From the NCBI RefSeq assembly GCF_005155025.1, contig NZ_CP039731.1, forward strand, positions 1,116,001-1,180,000: a DNA stretch of 64,000 nucleotides, given 5' to 3'. Origin of the DNA: Aquitalea aquatilis (GTDB lineage: Bacteria > Pseudomonadota > Gammaproteobacteria > Burkholderiales > Chromobacteriaceae). Below the pieces are notes generated by a model. It worked only from the letters and a program-made list of their open reading frames with translations. It was not told the origin of the DNA and made no database searches. Positions 46,790-55,346 of the stretch are shown one piece after another. The position numbers were made by a program, and so were the translations under genes. Position 1 is the stretch's first letter. Each line of letters starts with the position of its first letter.

Positions 46790-47889
46790 TGATGTGGCAA
46801 CGGCTGTTCACCCTGATCCGCAAGGAAATGCAGGCGCTGCTGCGCACTCCGCAAAGCCGCCGCCTGCTGATTGCGCCGGTATTGCTGCAGCTGCTGCTGT
46901 TTCCCTTTGCCGCCACGCTGGAAGTGAAAAACAGCACGCTGGCGGTGTTCAACCAGGATGGCGGTGCCGCTTCCATCGAGCTGGTACAGCGGCTGGCGGC
47001 CACCCAGGCCTTTCCACAAGTGCTGATGCTGCACAGCCAGCAAGAAATGCAGCAGGTGATAGACCGCCAGCAGGCCTTGCTGGCCATCAGCCTGCCGCAG
47101 GATCTGTCGCGCAAGCTGGCGGCCGGCCAGAGCGTGGCTGCCCAGGCCATCATCGACGGCCGGCGCAGCAATAGCGCGCAAATCGCCTATGGCTATGCGC
47201 TGCAGGTGATCCAGCAGTTTGCCGCCGAGCGCCGCCATCAGGCTCCGGCGGCCAGGCTGGTGGTGCAGAACCTGTACAACCCCAATCTGGAATACCGCTG
47301 GTTTGTGCTGCCCAGCCTGGTGGCCATCATCACCACCATCGGCTGCCTGATGGTGACGGCGCTGTCGCTGGCGCGCGAACGCGAGGAAGGCACTTTCGAA
47401 CAATTGCTGGTGTCGCCGCTGACAGCGGGCTACATCATGGCCGGCAAGGCCCTGCCCGGCATGCTGGTGGCGCTGGTGCAAGGCTGCATCATCGCGGCCG
47501 CTGCGGTGTGGGTTTACCAGGTTCCGTTTGCCGGTACGGTGTGGCTGCTGATGCTGTCCATGCTGTGCTACGGCCTGTCGCTGGTGGGCTTCGGCCTGCT
47601 GATTTCTGCGGTCAGCAATAATCAGCAGCAGGCCTTCATGGGTTCGTTTGCCTTCATGTCGCCCGCCGTCATCCTGTCCGGCTACATGGCCCCGGTGGAA
47701 AACATGCCCTTGCCGCTGCGGCTGGTCAGCGCGGTGGACCCGCTCAGCCACTTCATCATCATCGTCAAGGGGATATTCCTGAAAGGCTATGGCTTTGCCG
47801 AAGCCTGGCCGCAGCTGTGGCCACTACTGGCGATTGCCGCCAGCACGCTGGCACTGGCCTATCTGATGTTCTTGCGCAGGAGTCACTGA
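46789..47889 (+). CDS. ABC-2 type permease, YbhR-like
   Basis: The 366-residue partner permease has the same layout: an N-terminal helix (LLIAPVLLQLLLFPFAATLE), an outer loop with NQDGGAASIELVQRL and LYNPNLEYRWFVLPSLVAII, then ALSLAREREEGTFEQLLVSP and SPAVILSGYMAPVENMPLPL among five helices. With the YbhS-like subunit it would form the heterodimeric channel. Its stop overlaps the start of the outer-membrane gene by one base. Confidence 0.92.
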   Translation: MMWQRLFTLIRKEMQALLRTPQSRRLLIAPVLLQLLLFPFAATLEVKNSTLAVFNQDGGAASIELVQRLAATQAFPQVLMLHSQQEMQQVIDRQQALLAISLPQDLSRKLAAGQSVAAQAIIDGRRSNSAQIAYGYALQVIQQFAAERRHQAPAARLVVQNLYNPNLEYRWFVLPSLVAIITTIGCLMVTALSLAREREEGTFEQLLVSPLTAGYIMAGKALPGMLVALVQGCIIAAAAVWVYQVPFAGTVWLLMLSMLCYGLSLVGFGLLISAVSNNQQQAFMGSFAFMSPAVILSGYMAPVENMPLPLRLVSAVDPLSHFIIIVKGIFLKGYGFAEAWPQLWPLLAIAASTLALAYLMFLRRSH

Positions 47890-49301
47890 TGTCATCTCGC
47901 CAGCGGATTTTTCTTTTCTTGGCCAGCGCGGCGCTGAGCGCCTGCGCGGTGGGGCCGGATTACCAGCCACCGGCCAGCAGCCTGCCTGCGCAGTTTCATT
48001 TCCAGCCGGCCGCTGCGGCCAGCCAACCGGTGCAGCAGCAGTGGTGGACGGTGTTTGACGATGCCGCCCTCAGCCAGCTGGTGGAGCAGGCGCTGCAGGC
48101 CAATCTGGATCTGGCCCAGGCCGAGGCAAGGGTGCGCCAGGCCCGCGCCAGCCTGGGTCAGGTGGAGAGCGCGCTGTGGCCGCAACTGAGTGCCGGCGCG
48201 CGCAGCGGCCGTGACCAGTTCAGCCGCAACAGTGAAAACTTTGCCAATATCCCGTTGGCCAATCCCAAAACCGGTTTCAACGACTATCGCCTGGGGCTGG
48301 ATGCCAGCTGGGAAATCGACCTGTTCGGCCACACTGCGCGCAGTCGCGAAGCCGCCAGCGCCCGGCTGGACAGCCTGCAGCAACAGCAAGCGGATATCGC
48401 CCTGCGGGTGGCGGCCGAGGTGGCGCGCAATGTGATCGACTATCGCGGTTGGTCGGCACGCCAGCGCAATGCCCAGACCCAGCTGGCGGCTGCACAGGAC
48501 ACCTTGCGTCTGACCCGCTTGTTGCGGCACAGCGGCGAGGTGTCCGACAGCGAACTGAACCAGGCCGCTGCCAGCGTGGCCAGCCTGCAAGCCACGCTGC
48601 CGCCCTTGCAGACGGCGCAGGGTGTGGCGCTGAGCGCCTTGAGCGTGTTGCTGGATCAGCCACTGGCCACGGTGGAAGCCCGACTGGCCGGCGAGCTGCC
48701 GATACCCGCCGTGCTGGCGCAGCCACCTATCGGCTTGCCGGGAGACTTGCTGCGCCGCCGGCCCGACATTCGCCAGGCCGAGCGCGAACTGGCGGCGGCC
48801 ACGGCGGACATCGGTGTGGCGGTGGCCGAGCAATATCCCAGGCTGGTGCTGGTGGGCAGCGGTGGCTGGGATTCCATCCACGAGGGCAAGCTGACTGCCG
48901 CCGCCAGCCGCTTCTGGAATGTCGGCCCGCAACTGAGCCTGCCCCTGTTGAATGGTGGCCGGCTGAAAAACCAGGTCAGTAGCCGTGAAGCAGCCCGCGA
49001 TGCCGCCGTGGCGGCTTATCGCCAGCGAGTGCTGGGCGCACTGGCCGATACCGAAACCGCGCTATTGCGTTACCAGCAGGAGGGGCAGCGTCAGCAAGCC
49101 TTGCACAGCAGCCTGCAACTGGCCGGCCGCCAGCTGGACATCGCGCGGCAGCGCTTGCAGGTGGGGGAAGCGGCCCAGACTGAAGTGCTGGGGCAAAGCC
49201 AGCAACTGGCGCTGGTCAGGGAGCAATGGCTGGCATCGCAGCAGGCGCAGGCGGAAAATCTGGTGGCCTTGTTCAAGGCCTTGGGCGGGGACGTGAAATG
49301 A
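47889..49301 (+). CDS. NodT family outer-membrane efflux lipoprotein (TolC-like)
   Basis: The 470-residue protein has a lipobox (LASAALSACAVGPDYQPP), then QWWTVFDDAALSQLVEQALQ, ANLDLAQAEARVRQARASLG, LDASWEIDLFGHTARSREAA and LLRRRPDIRQAERELAAATA, the landmarks of OprM/NodT-type factors. Its presence at the end of the operon makes the pump self-contained: ATPase, two permeases, adaptor and outer-membrane exit. Followed directly by MITE-like repeats. Confidence 0.93.
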   Translation: MSSRQRIFLFLASAALSACAVGPDYQPPASSLPAQFHFQPAAAASQPVQQQWWTVFDDAALSQLVEQALQANLDLAQAEARVRQARASLGQVESALWPQLSAGARSGRDQFSRNSENFANIPLANPKTGFNDYRLGLDASWEIDLFGHTARSREAASARLDSLQQQQADIALRVAAEVARNVIDYRGWSARQRNAQTQLAAAQDTLRLTRLLRHSGEVSDSELNQAAASVASLQATLPPLQTAQGVALSALSVLLDQPLATVEARLAGELPIPAVLAQPPIGLPGDLLRRRPDIRQAERELAAATADIGVAVAEQYPRLVLVGSGGWDSIHEGKLTAAASRFWNVGPQLSLPLLNGGRLKNQVSSREAARDAAVAAYRQRVLGALADTETALLRYQQEGQRQQALHSSLQLAGRQLDIARQRLQVGEAAQTEVLGQSQQLALVREQWLASQQAQAENLVALFKALGGDVK

Positions 49302-49310
49302 ATTTGCCGG

Positions 49311-49408
49311 CGTAGCGCCGCTAACAAAAACCCGCCGTACCCTATGTACTGTCGGCGTCGGCGCGCCTTGCCCCAGGGACGCTACGCTATTTTGTTAGCT
49401 GCTCTTAG
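49311..49408 (+). repeat. MITE-like element, family A, copy 2
   Basis: Left end AGCGCCGCTAACAAAA and right end TTTTGTTAGCTGCTCT are inverted repeats. The middle has TACCCTATGTACTGTC and CCTTGCCCCAGGGAC, shared with copy 1 at 34629. 98 bases, non-coding, just after the efflux operon. Its right end overlaps the left end of the family B element. Confidence 0.72.
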
Positions 49409-49572
49409 AGCCTGTTCAAAGTCTCGCGAGCTAGAGTGAGACAAGGCGAAAACGACTGGAAATGAAGTGGGGAAGCGGAGTTTACATAAAGTAAATGAGC
49501 ATTCTGCAGGTGTTTTTAACGCGGTATCACCCCATTTCGACTAAATCCAGCAGACTATGAACAGGTTCTTAG
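49404..49572. mobile_element. MITE-like element, family B
   Basis: Terminal inverted repeats CTTAGAGCCTGTTCAAAGTC and GACTATGAACAGGTTCTTAG match at about 18 of 21 positions (49404-49424 and 49552-49572). The 169-base element has no gene. It looks like a non-autonomous transposon; no transposase of its type is in the window. Confidence 0.7.
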
Positions 49573-49624
49573 TACCGGGAGAAGGCTGGTGCGGCCAGGC
49601 AGCCACACCAGCAAGGCAAGTCGA

Positions 49625-50074
49625 TCAGGCGGCTACACAGGCGGCACGGCGGTAGTAATTGTCGTAAGGGCCGTCGGCCTGCAGCACAAAGTTCTGGCGC
49701 TGGTAAAAGGCATTGGCCCGGCTGCCCTTGAGCACCTCCACCTGTACCGGCAGGCCCAGCTCGTCGGCCTCGGCCAGCAAGGCCTGCAATACCTGGCTGC
49801 CCAGGCCACGGCCATGCCAGGCCGGTTGCAGGTAGAACTGGTCGATCAGCAGGCCATCCTCGGCCGGTTTGAGCGAGACACAGCCCACGCGGCGTCCCTC
49901 CACCACGATGTGGCGACAGTATGCCGGCTGGAACTGTTCGGTAAAGCGCTGGCGTGCCCGCACCGGGTCGTAGCGGCCCAATGCCTCCAGACTGACCCGC
50001 AAGGCGCGCAGGCGCAGCGCCAGCAATTCGTCAAAATCAGCGGCACAGGCCGGCGCAAAGTGAAAGGCTGTCAT
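49625..50074 (-). CDS. GNAT family N-acetyltransferase
   Basis: The 149-residue protein has FYLQPAWHGRGLGSQVLQAL as its acetyl-CoA loop and ANAFYQRQNFVLQADGPYDN, a common GNAT end. GGAG lies 5 nt before the ATG at 50074; a GTG two codons upstream is also open. It is flanked by a family B element downstream and a remnant end of the same family upstream, so it may sit in a repeat-prone spot. Confidence 0.83.
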   Translation of the reverse strand: MTAFHFAPACAADFDELLALRLRALRVSLEALGRYDPVRARQRFTEQFQPAYCRHIVVEGRRVGCVSLKPAEDGLLIDQFYLQPAWHGRGLGSQVLQALLAEADELGLPVQVEVLKGSRANAFYQRQNFVLQADGPYDNYYRRAACVAA

Positions 50075-50139
50075 GCTCACTCCTGGCTGCCGGACGTGCC
50101 GGCGTAGTCTGCAAGGTTGGGGGAATGCGGGGGTGCTTG

Positions 50140-50152
50140 TTAGAACCTGTTC
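50140..50152. repeat. Solitary family B inverted-repeat end
   Basis: TTAGAACCTGTTC equals the reverse complement of the right end of the family B element at 49552-49572. No partner end is seen nearby; it is probably a remnant. Confidence 0.45.
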
Positions 50153-50166
50153 CTGGTCTGCTGCGC

Positions 50167-50781
50167 TTAGTCGAACAGCGCCGCCATCTGGCGCGCAGCG
50201 GCGGCGGGGTCGGCAGCATCGAACAGGCCACCGATCACGGCGATGGCGCTGGCACCTGCTGCCACCACCTCGGCAGCGTTGTCCGGGGTGATGCCACCAA
50301 TGGCCACGCTGGGCAGGCCCAGCTTTTTCGCCTCGGCAAACAGCGATAGCGGCGCGGCCACGGCATGGGGCTTGGTGCGCGAGGGGTAGACGGCACCAAA
50401 GGCGATATAGCTGGCACCGTCGCGGGCGGCTTGTTCGGCCAGGGCGATGTCGTTGTAGCAGGACACACCGATGATGGCGTTTTTTCCCAATACGGCGCGG
50501 GCATCGGCCACCGAGCCATCAGTCTTGCCCAGATGCACGCCATCGGCTTCCACCGCACGGGCCAGGGTGACATCGTCGTTGATCAGGAACAGCACCTGGC
50601 GGCTCTTGCACAGGCTGGCCAGCAAGCTGGCCTGGCGCAGGCGGCGCACGGTGTTGTCGCTCTTGTTGCGGTATTGCAGGATGGCCACGCCGTTGTCCAG
50701 CACGCGGCTGACCTTGGCCAGCAGTTGCTCGCTGTCATCCGCCTCCGGCGATACCGCATACAAGCCCTTAATCACTGTCAC
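50167..50781 (-). CDS. thiE: Thiamine phosphate synthase
   Basis: The 204-residue TIM barrel joins HMP-PP and thiazole phosphate. It has GVAILQYRNKSDNTVRRLRQ, FLINDDVTLARAVEADGVHL, GKTDGSVADARAVLG, YIAFGAVYPSRTKPHAVAAP and SVAIGGITPDNAAEVVAAGA, as in ThiE. The start is a GTG at 50781 (a second GTG follows two codons on), overlapping the thiD end by 14 bases, so thiD and thiE are coupled. Confidence 0.94.
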   Translation of the reverse strand: MTVIKGLYAVSPEADDSEQLLAKVSRVLDNGVAILQYRNKSDNTVRRLRQASLLASLCKSRQVLFLINDDVTLARAVEADGVHLGKTDGSVADARAVLGKNAIIGVSCYNDIALAEQAARDGASYIAFGAVYPSRTKPHAVAAPLSLFAEAKKLGLPSVAIGGITPDNAAEVVAAGASAIAVIGGLFDAADPAAAARQMAALFD

Positions 50782-51607
50782 CCTCTGCTCCTTCGTCTTC
50801 GCGGGCCCAGAACATCCGGTCCGGGATGTATTGGCCCATGCCTGGGCGGAAACCCGCCACCAGGCTTTGATAGGTATATTCCTGTGCTTCGCGTACCGCC
50901 TCGGGCAGCATCAGCCCGGTGGCCAGCATGCCGGCAATGGCCGATGCCAGGGTGCAACCGGAGCCGTGGTAGCTGGCGGGCAGCCGCTCCCAGCGGTCGG
51001 CGCGTACGATGCCGTTGGGACTGTACAGACTGTTTATGACTTCTTTGGTATTTTCATGCGTGCCGGTAATCAGCACATGCGGGCAGCCCAGCGCCAGCAG
51101 ACGCTTGGCGCATTCGTCCAGGCTCAGTTCTTCGTCTTCGTCCGGGTCGTTCATCGCCAGCCGGCGGGCTTCCATGCTGTTGGGAGTGATGATGGACACC
51201 TGCGGAATCAACAGGTCGCGCATGGCGGCAATCAGGTCGTCGTCGGCCAGTTCGTGGCCGCCGCCGCTGCGCAGCACCGGGTCCAGCACCACGGGCACAT
51301 CCGGATAGTCGGCAATCAGCTGCGCCACCACGGCGACGTTTTCCACGCTGCCCAGCATGCCGATCTTGAACACCAGCACCGGAATGTCTTCCAGCAGGAA
51401 GCGCGCCTGGTCGTTGACCAGGTCGGAATCCAGCACCATGAAGTCATCCACGCCCACGGTATCCTGTACGGTGATGGCGGTAATGACCGACAAGGGATGG
51501 CAGCCCAGGCTGGCCAGGGTGAGGATGTCGGCCTGGATGCCGGCACCGCCGGAGGGATCGGAGCCGGCCAGGGTCAGTACGGCGGGCGGGGGGGGCAATG
51601 TGGACAA
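50768..51607 (-). CDS. thiD: HMP/HMP-P kinase
   Basis: This ribokinase-fold enzyme phosphorylates hydroxymethylpyrimidine twice for thiamine synthesis. It shows AVLTLAGSDPSGGAGIQADI, HPLSVITAITVQDTVGVDDF, VVLDPVLRSGGGHEL and SYHGSGCTLASAIAGMLATG (catalytic region). I take the TTG at 51607, 8 nt after AAAGAGG, giving 279 residues; the frame is open to another TTG at 51643. No ATG is available near. It is divergent from rubredoxin and has no riboswitch in the 73-bp gap. Confidence 0.92.
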   Translation of the reverse strand: MSTLPPPPAVLTLAGSDPSGGAGIQADILTLASLGCHPLSVITAITVQDTVGVDDFMVLDSDLVNDQARFLLEDIPVLVFKIGMLGSVENVAVVAQLIADYPDVPVVLDPVLRSGGGHELADDDLIAAMRDLLIPQVSIITPNSMEARRLAMNDPDEDEELSLDECAKRLLALGCPHVLITGTHENTKEVINSLYSPNGIVRADRWERLPASYHGSGCTLASAIAGMLATGLMLPEAVREAQEYTYQSLVAGFRPGMGQYIPDRMFWAREDEGAEGDSD

Positions 51608-51680
51608 GGCGGTAACCTCTTTGGTCAGATCGTGCAGCAGCAATTAGAATGACTATTTTAACCGAGCTTGGGATAAACGT

Positions 51681-51845
51681 ATGCGCACATGGATGTGTCT
51701 GATCTGCGGTTTCATCTACGACGAAGAAGCCGGGCGACCGGAAGACGGCATCGCGCCGGGAACGCCGTGGGAAGATGTTCCGCCCAACTGGACCTGTCCC
51801 GATTGTGATGCCCGCAAGGACGATTTCGAAATGGTGGAAATCTAA
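51681..51845 (+). CDS. Rubredoxin
   Basis: This 54-residue protein starts MRTWMCLICGFIYDEEAGRP and has PNWTCPDCDARKDDFEMVEI at the end. The two CxxC pairs (CLIC near residue 6, CPDC near 39) hold one iron, and the spacing and aromatic core residues are those of rubredoxins. It would carry single electrons in the cytoplasm, for example to an alkane hydroxylase or in defence against oxygen species; the partner is not in the window. Divergent from thiD; the M48 gene follows 58 nt later. Confidence 0.95.
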   Translation: MRTWMCLICGFIYDEEAGRPEDGIAPGTPWEDVPPNWTCPDCDARKDDFEMVEI

Positions 51846-51903
51846 CCTGGCCGGCAGCAGTGCATCATCATCATGGCTTGCAGGCCGTGGCAAGGAATGT
51901 GGC

Positions 51904-52722
51904 ATGAAACAAGTTTGCAGAAAAGTCTTTTCCCATACGGTGCTATTGCTGGCGCTGGCCGGCTGTGCCCAGGTCAACACCACCAATAGTGGCGCGGTGG
52001 GCATTAATCGCAGCCAGAACATGTGGCTGAGCGCGCAGGAGGTGGAGCAGTCCTCGGCCAAATCCTATGCCGGGCAGCTCAGCCAGGCACGTGGGGCCGG
52101 CAAGCTCAATACCGACAAGGCGCTCACGGCAAGGGTCCGGCGCGTGGCGCAACGGCTGATCGCCCAGACCCCGGTGTTCCGCCCGGATGCCGCCCGCTGG
52201 AAGTGGGAGGTCAATGTGGCGCAGACGCAGGAGCTGAATGCCTATGCCATGGCGGGGGGCAAGATCATGGTGTATTCCGGCCTGGTGACGCGCTTGCAGC
52301 TGACGGATGACGAAATGTCAGCAGTCATCGGCCATGAAATTGCCCATGCGCTGCGCGAACACAGCCGGGAAACCATGAGCCAGGCCTATGCCCAGCAGAT
52401 GGGCCTGTCGGTGGTGGGCGCGGTGGCCGGGCTGAACCAGAGCCAGCTCAATCTGGCCGGCATGGCGGCGGATGTTGCCCTGAGCAAGCCGCACAGCCGC
52501 ACCATGGAGTCGGAAGCCGACATCATCGGTCTGGAGCTGATGGCGCGTGCCGGCTACAACCCCAATGCCGCGGTGAATGTGTGGAAAAAAATGATGAGCG
52601 CTGGCGGTGGCAGCGGGCCGGAGTTCCTCTCCACCCACCCGTCCGGGCCCACGCGCATCAGCGATTTGCAGGCACATATCCCGCAAGTCATGCCGCTTTA
52701 TCAGCAGGCCAAGCGTGGCTGA
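51904..52722 (+). CDS. M48 family metallopeptidase lipoprotein
   Basis: The 272-residue protein has a lipobox ending at C21 (LLLALAGC), and the zinc motif GHEIAHALREH near residues 143-153 with ESEADIIGLELMARAGY supplying the third ligand near 204. It resembles LoiP/YcaL-type envelope proteases that degrade misfolded outer-membrane proteins. Single-domain, without TPR repeats, so not BepA. A perfect parS site begins 4 bases after its stop codon. Confidence 0.9.
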   Translation: MKQVCRKVFSHTVLLLALAGCAQVNTTNSGAVGINRSQNMWLSAQEVEQSSAKSYAGQLSQARGAGKLNTDKALTARVRRVAQRLIAQTPVFRPDAARWKWEVNVAQTQELNAYAMAGGKIMVYSGLVTRLQLTDDEMSAVIGHEIAHALREHSRETMSQAYAQQMGLSVVGAVAGLNQSQLNLAGMAADVALSKPHSRTMESEADIIGLELMARAGYNPNAAVNVWKKMMSAGGGSGPEFLSTHPSGPTRISDLQAHIPQVMPLYQQAKRG

Positions 52723-52726
52723 TGCC

Positions 52727-52740
52727 GTTTCACGTGAAAC
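52727..52740. promoter_or_regulatory. parS site (ParB binding)
   Basis: GTTTCACGTGAAAC followed by A matches 15 of 16 bases of TGTTTCACGTGAAACA. It lies in the 61-base gap between the M48 and hemJ genes. Confidence 0.87.
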
Positions 52741-52783
52741 AGGCCGCGCAGCCTGCATGCAACGAAGTCTGAACGGAGTCTGA

Positions 52784-53200
52784 ATGGCGTATCTCTATCT
52801 CAAGGCCTTCCACATCATCTTTGTCACCTCGTGGTTTGCCGGCTTGTTTTACCTGCCGCGCATCTTCGTCAACCTGGCCATGGCTGCGCCGGGGGCGGAA
52901 TACGACCGCCTGCTGCTGATGGCACGCAAGCTGTACCGCTTCATGACGCCGCTGGCGGTGCTGGCCCTGGTGCTGGGCATGTGGCTGTGGCAGGGCTTTG
53001 GCATTGGCGGCGGCTGGCTGCATGCCAAGCTCACCCTGGTGGCGCTGCTGATTGCCTACCACCTGTACTGCGGCAAGCTGTATCGCGACTTTGTCGCTGC
53101 GGCCAATCGCCACAGCCATGTCTGGTACCGCTATTTCAATGAAATCCCGGTGCTGGCCTTGTGCGCGGTGGTGATTCTGGTGGTGGTGAAACCGTTTTGA
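52784..53200 (+). CDS. hemJ: Protoporphyrinogen oxidase HemJ (UPF0093)
   Basis: The 138-residue membrane protein has four helices and the conserved HemJ residues in LKAFHIIFVTSWFAGLFYLP, RKLYRFMTPLAVLALVLGMW, WLHAKLTLVALLIAYHLYCG and RYFNEIPVLALCAVVILVV (His in helix 1, Arg and Lys later). HemJ performs the penultimate step of heme synthesis. It lies 704 bases from hemL, another heme gene, with a CYTH gene between. Confidence 0.88.
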   Translation: MAYLYLKAFHIIFVTSWFAGLFYLPRIFVNLAMAAPGAEYDRLLLMARKLYRFMTPLAVLALVLGMWLWQGFGIGGGWLHAKLTLVALLIAYHLYCGKLYRDFVAAANRHSHVWYRYFNEIPVLALCAVVILVVVKPF

Positions 53201-53288
53201 AGCCGTTTTGATGTTGGCGCGGCGCGTGGCGCGGCGCTGAGCTTATGAATGAATGCAGGGCCGAGCGCCCTGAACGGGAAACAACAGC

Positions 53289-53759
53289 ATGGGACTGGAA
53301 ATCGAACGCCGCTTTGTCATTACCAACAATGACTGGCGTGGCCTCGCCGCAGGCGTGCAATACCGCCAGGGTTATCTGTCGGTGGAAAAGGAACGCACCG
53401 TGCGCGTGCGCATTGTCGGCGATCAGGCCTGGCTCACCCTCAAGGGCAATATCAGCGACATCAGCCGCCATGAATTCGAATACGCCATCCCGCTGGCCGA
53501 TGCCCAGACCATCATGGACGCCATGTGCCCGATGGTGGTGGACAAGCTGCGCCACCGTATCGAGTTTGGCGGCTATGTCTGGGAAGTCGACGAGTTTTTC
53601 GGCGAGAATGCCGGGCTGGTGTTGGCCGAAATCGAGCTGCCAGCCGAAGATACGCCGTTTGAAAAACCGCACTGGGTCGGCGCGGAAGTGACACAGGACG
53701 GCCGCTATACCAATGCCTATCTGTCCAAGAACCCTTACACCAGCTGGGCGCAGCAGTGA
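53289..53759 (+). CDS. CYTH domain triphosphate tunnel metalloenzyme
   Basis: The 156-residue protein starts MGLEIERRFVITNNDWRGLA, where the ExExK signature reads E-I-E-R-R, with arginine in place of lysine. It continues YRQGYLSVEKERTVRVRI, AWLTLKGNISDISRHEFEYA and VDEFFGENAGLVLAEIELPA, giving the acidic and basic pairs lining the tunnel. Small proteins of this sort hydrolyse tripolyphosphate or related substrates. Lone domain; 88 nt after hemJ. Confidence 0.87.
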   Translation: MGLEIERRFVITNNDWRGLAAGVQYRQGYLSVEKERTVRVRIVGDQAWLTLKGNISDISRHEFEYAIPLADAQTIMDAMCPMVVDKLRHRIEFGGYVWEVDEFFGENAGLVLAEIELPAEDTPFEKPHWVGAEVTQDGRYTNAYLSKNPYTSWAQQ

Positions 53760-53904
53760 AATGCCAACACCGGCCGGCCCGGCTGTGGAAAAATAACGCT
53801 TTTGCCTGCATGGATTAACTGTGGTCCATGACCTGCCGCGCCGGCAAACCCGATTCAGGCAGCAAACCACACGGTTTGCGCCCTACCCGTCATAAGGAAA
53901 CAGC

Positions 53905-55182
53905 ATGTCCCGCAATCTCGAACTGTTTGAACGTGGCAAGAAAACCATCCCCGGCGGCGTCAATTCGCCGGTACGCGCCTTCGGCTCGGTAGGCGGCACG
54001 CCGCGTTTCGTCAAAAAGGCCCTGGGTGCACACTTCTGGGATGCCGACGACAAGCAGTACATCGACTACATCGGCTCCTGGGGCCCGGCCATCGTCGGCC
54101 ATGCCCACCCCACCGTGATCAAGGCGGTACAGGATGCCGCCGTGGACGGCCTGTCCTTTGGCGCGCCCACCGAAGCCGAACTGGATATCGCCGAAGAAAT
54201 CTGCAAGCTGCTGCCCTCGGTGGAGCAAGTGCGCCTGGTATCTTCCGGCACCGAAGCCACCATGAGCGCCATCCGTCTGGCGCGTGGCTTTACCGGCCGT
54301 GACGCCATCGTCAAGTTCGAAGGCTGCTACCACGGCCACTCCGACAGCCTGCTGGTCAAGGCCGGTTCCGGTCTGCTGACCTTTGGCAACCCCTCTTCCG
54401 GTGGCGTGCCGGCCGACTTCACCAAGCACACCCTGGTGCTGGAGTACAACAACGTCGAGCAGCTGGAACGCACCTTCCAGGAAATCGGCGACCAGATCGC
54501 CTGCGTCATCCTGGAGCCGATTGCCGGCAATATGAACCTGATCAAGCCGTCGGCCGAATTCGTGCAAACCCTGCGCGCGCTCACCGAAAAACACGGCACG
54601 GTGCTGATCTACGACGAAGTGATGACCGGTTTCCGTGTTGATCTGGGCTGCGCCCAGGCGCTGCACGGCATCAAGCCCGACCTGACCACGCTGGGCAAGG
54701 TGATTGGCGGCGGCATGCCGCTGGCGGCCTTTGGTGGCCGCGCCGACATCATGGGCTGCATCTCGCCGCTGGGTAATGTCTACCAGGCGGGCACCCTGTC
54801 CGGCAACCCGGTGGCTGTGGCTGCCGGCCTGACCACGCTCAAGCTGATCCAGGAACCGGGCTTCCACGCCACCCTCAGCCGTCGCACCGCCCGCTTGGCC
54901 CAAGGCCTGGCCGAAGCGGCCAAAGAAGCCGGTGTGCCGATGGCCACCGACAGCGTGGGCGGCATGTTCGGCATCTATTTCTGCGATGCCGTGCCTAGCA
55001 GCTATGCCGAGGTGACCGCTTCCGACCGCGCCCGCTTCAACCGCTTCTTCCACGCCATGCTGGAAGAAGGCGTGTACCTGGCCCCGTCGGCCTACGAGGC
55101 CGGTTTCGTCTCCATTGCCCATACCGACGAAATCATCGAGCAGACCATCGCCGCCGCCCGCCGCGCCCTGGCCCGCATCTGA
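53905..55182 (+). CDS. hemL: Glutamate-1-semialdehyde 2,1-aminomutase
   Basis: The 425-residue PLP enzyme makes 5-aminolevulinate in the C5 heme route. It has [78 protein letters not shown] and the PLP lysine in [17 protein letters not shown], followed by [17 protein letters not shown]. Full length, monocistronic, with a terminator downstream. Confidence 0.97.
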   Translation: MSRNLELFERGKKTIPGGVNSPVRAFGSVGGTPRFVKKALGAHFWDADDKQYIDYIGSWGPAIVGHAHPTVIKAVQDAAVDGLSFGAPTEAELDIAEEICKLLPSVEQVRLVSSGTEATMSAIRLARGFTGRDAIVKFEGCYHGHSDSLLVKAGSGLLTFGNPSSGGVPADFTKHTLVLEYNNVEQLERTFQEIGDQIACVILEPIAGNMNLIKPSAEFVQTLRALTEKHGTVLIYDEVMTGFRVDLGCAQALHGIKPDLTTLGKVIGGGMPLAAFGGRADIMGCISPLGNVYQAGTLSGNPVAVAAGLTTLKLIQEPGFHATLSRRTARLAQGLAEAAKEAGVPMATDSVGGMFGIYFCDAVPSSYAEVTASDRARFNRFFHAMLEEGVYLAPSAYEAGFVSIAHTDEIIEQTIAAARRALARI

Positions 55183-55207
55183 GCGGCTGACCTTGTAGCT
55201 TGACCGG

Positions 55208-55233
55208 ACAGCCGCCTGCGGGCGGCTGTTTTC
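55208..55233 (+). terminator. Terminator of hemL
   Basis: ACAGCCGCC and GGCGGCTGT pair around TGCG and are followed by TTTTC, 25 nt after the stop. Confidence 0.85.
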
Positions 55234-55346
55234 ATTTCCCGGCCACATGGCCCCATGCTTCACCCGTGGTCAGATACCGCCATCACCACTGCTGCCTGCC
55301 GACAGCTGAGGCACAATAGCGGGCTGTGCCATCTTGTTATCACCCC

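Noticed and set aside
53890-55263. Minus-strand frame of 457 codons
   Set aside because: Mirror of hemL.
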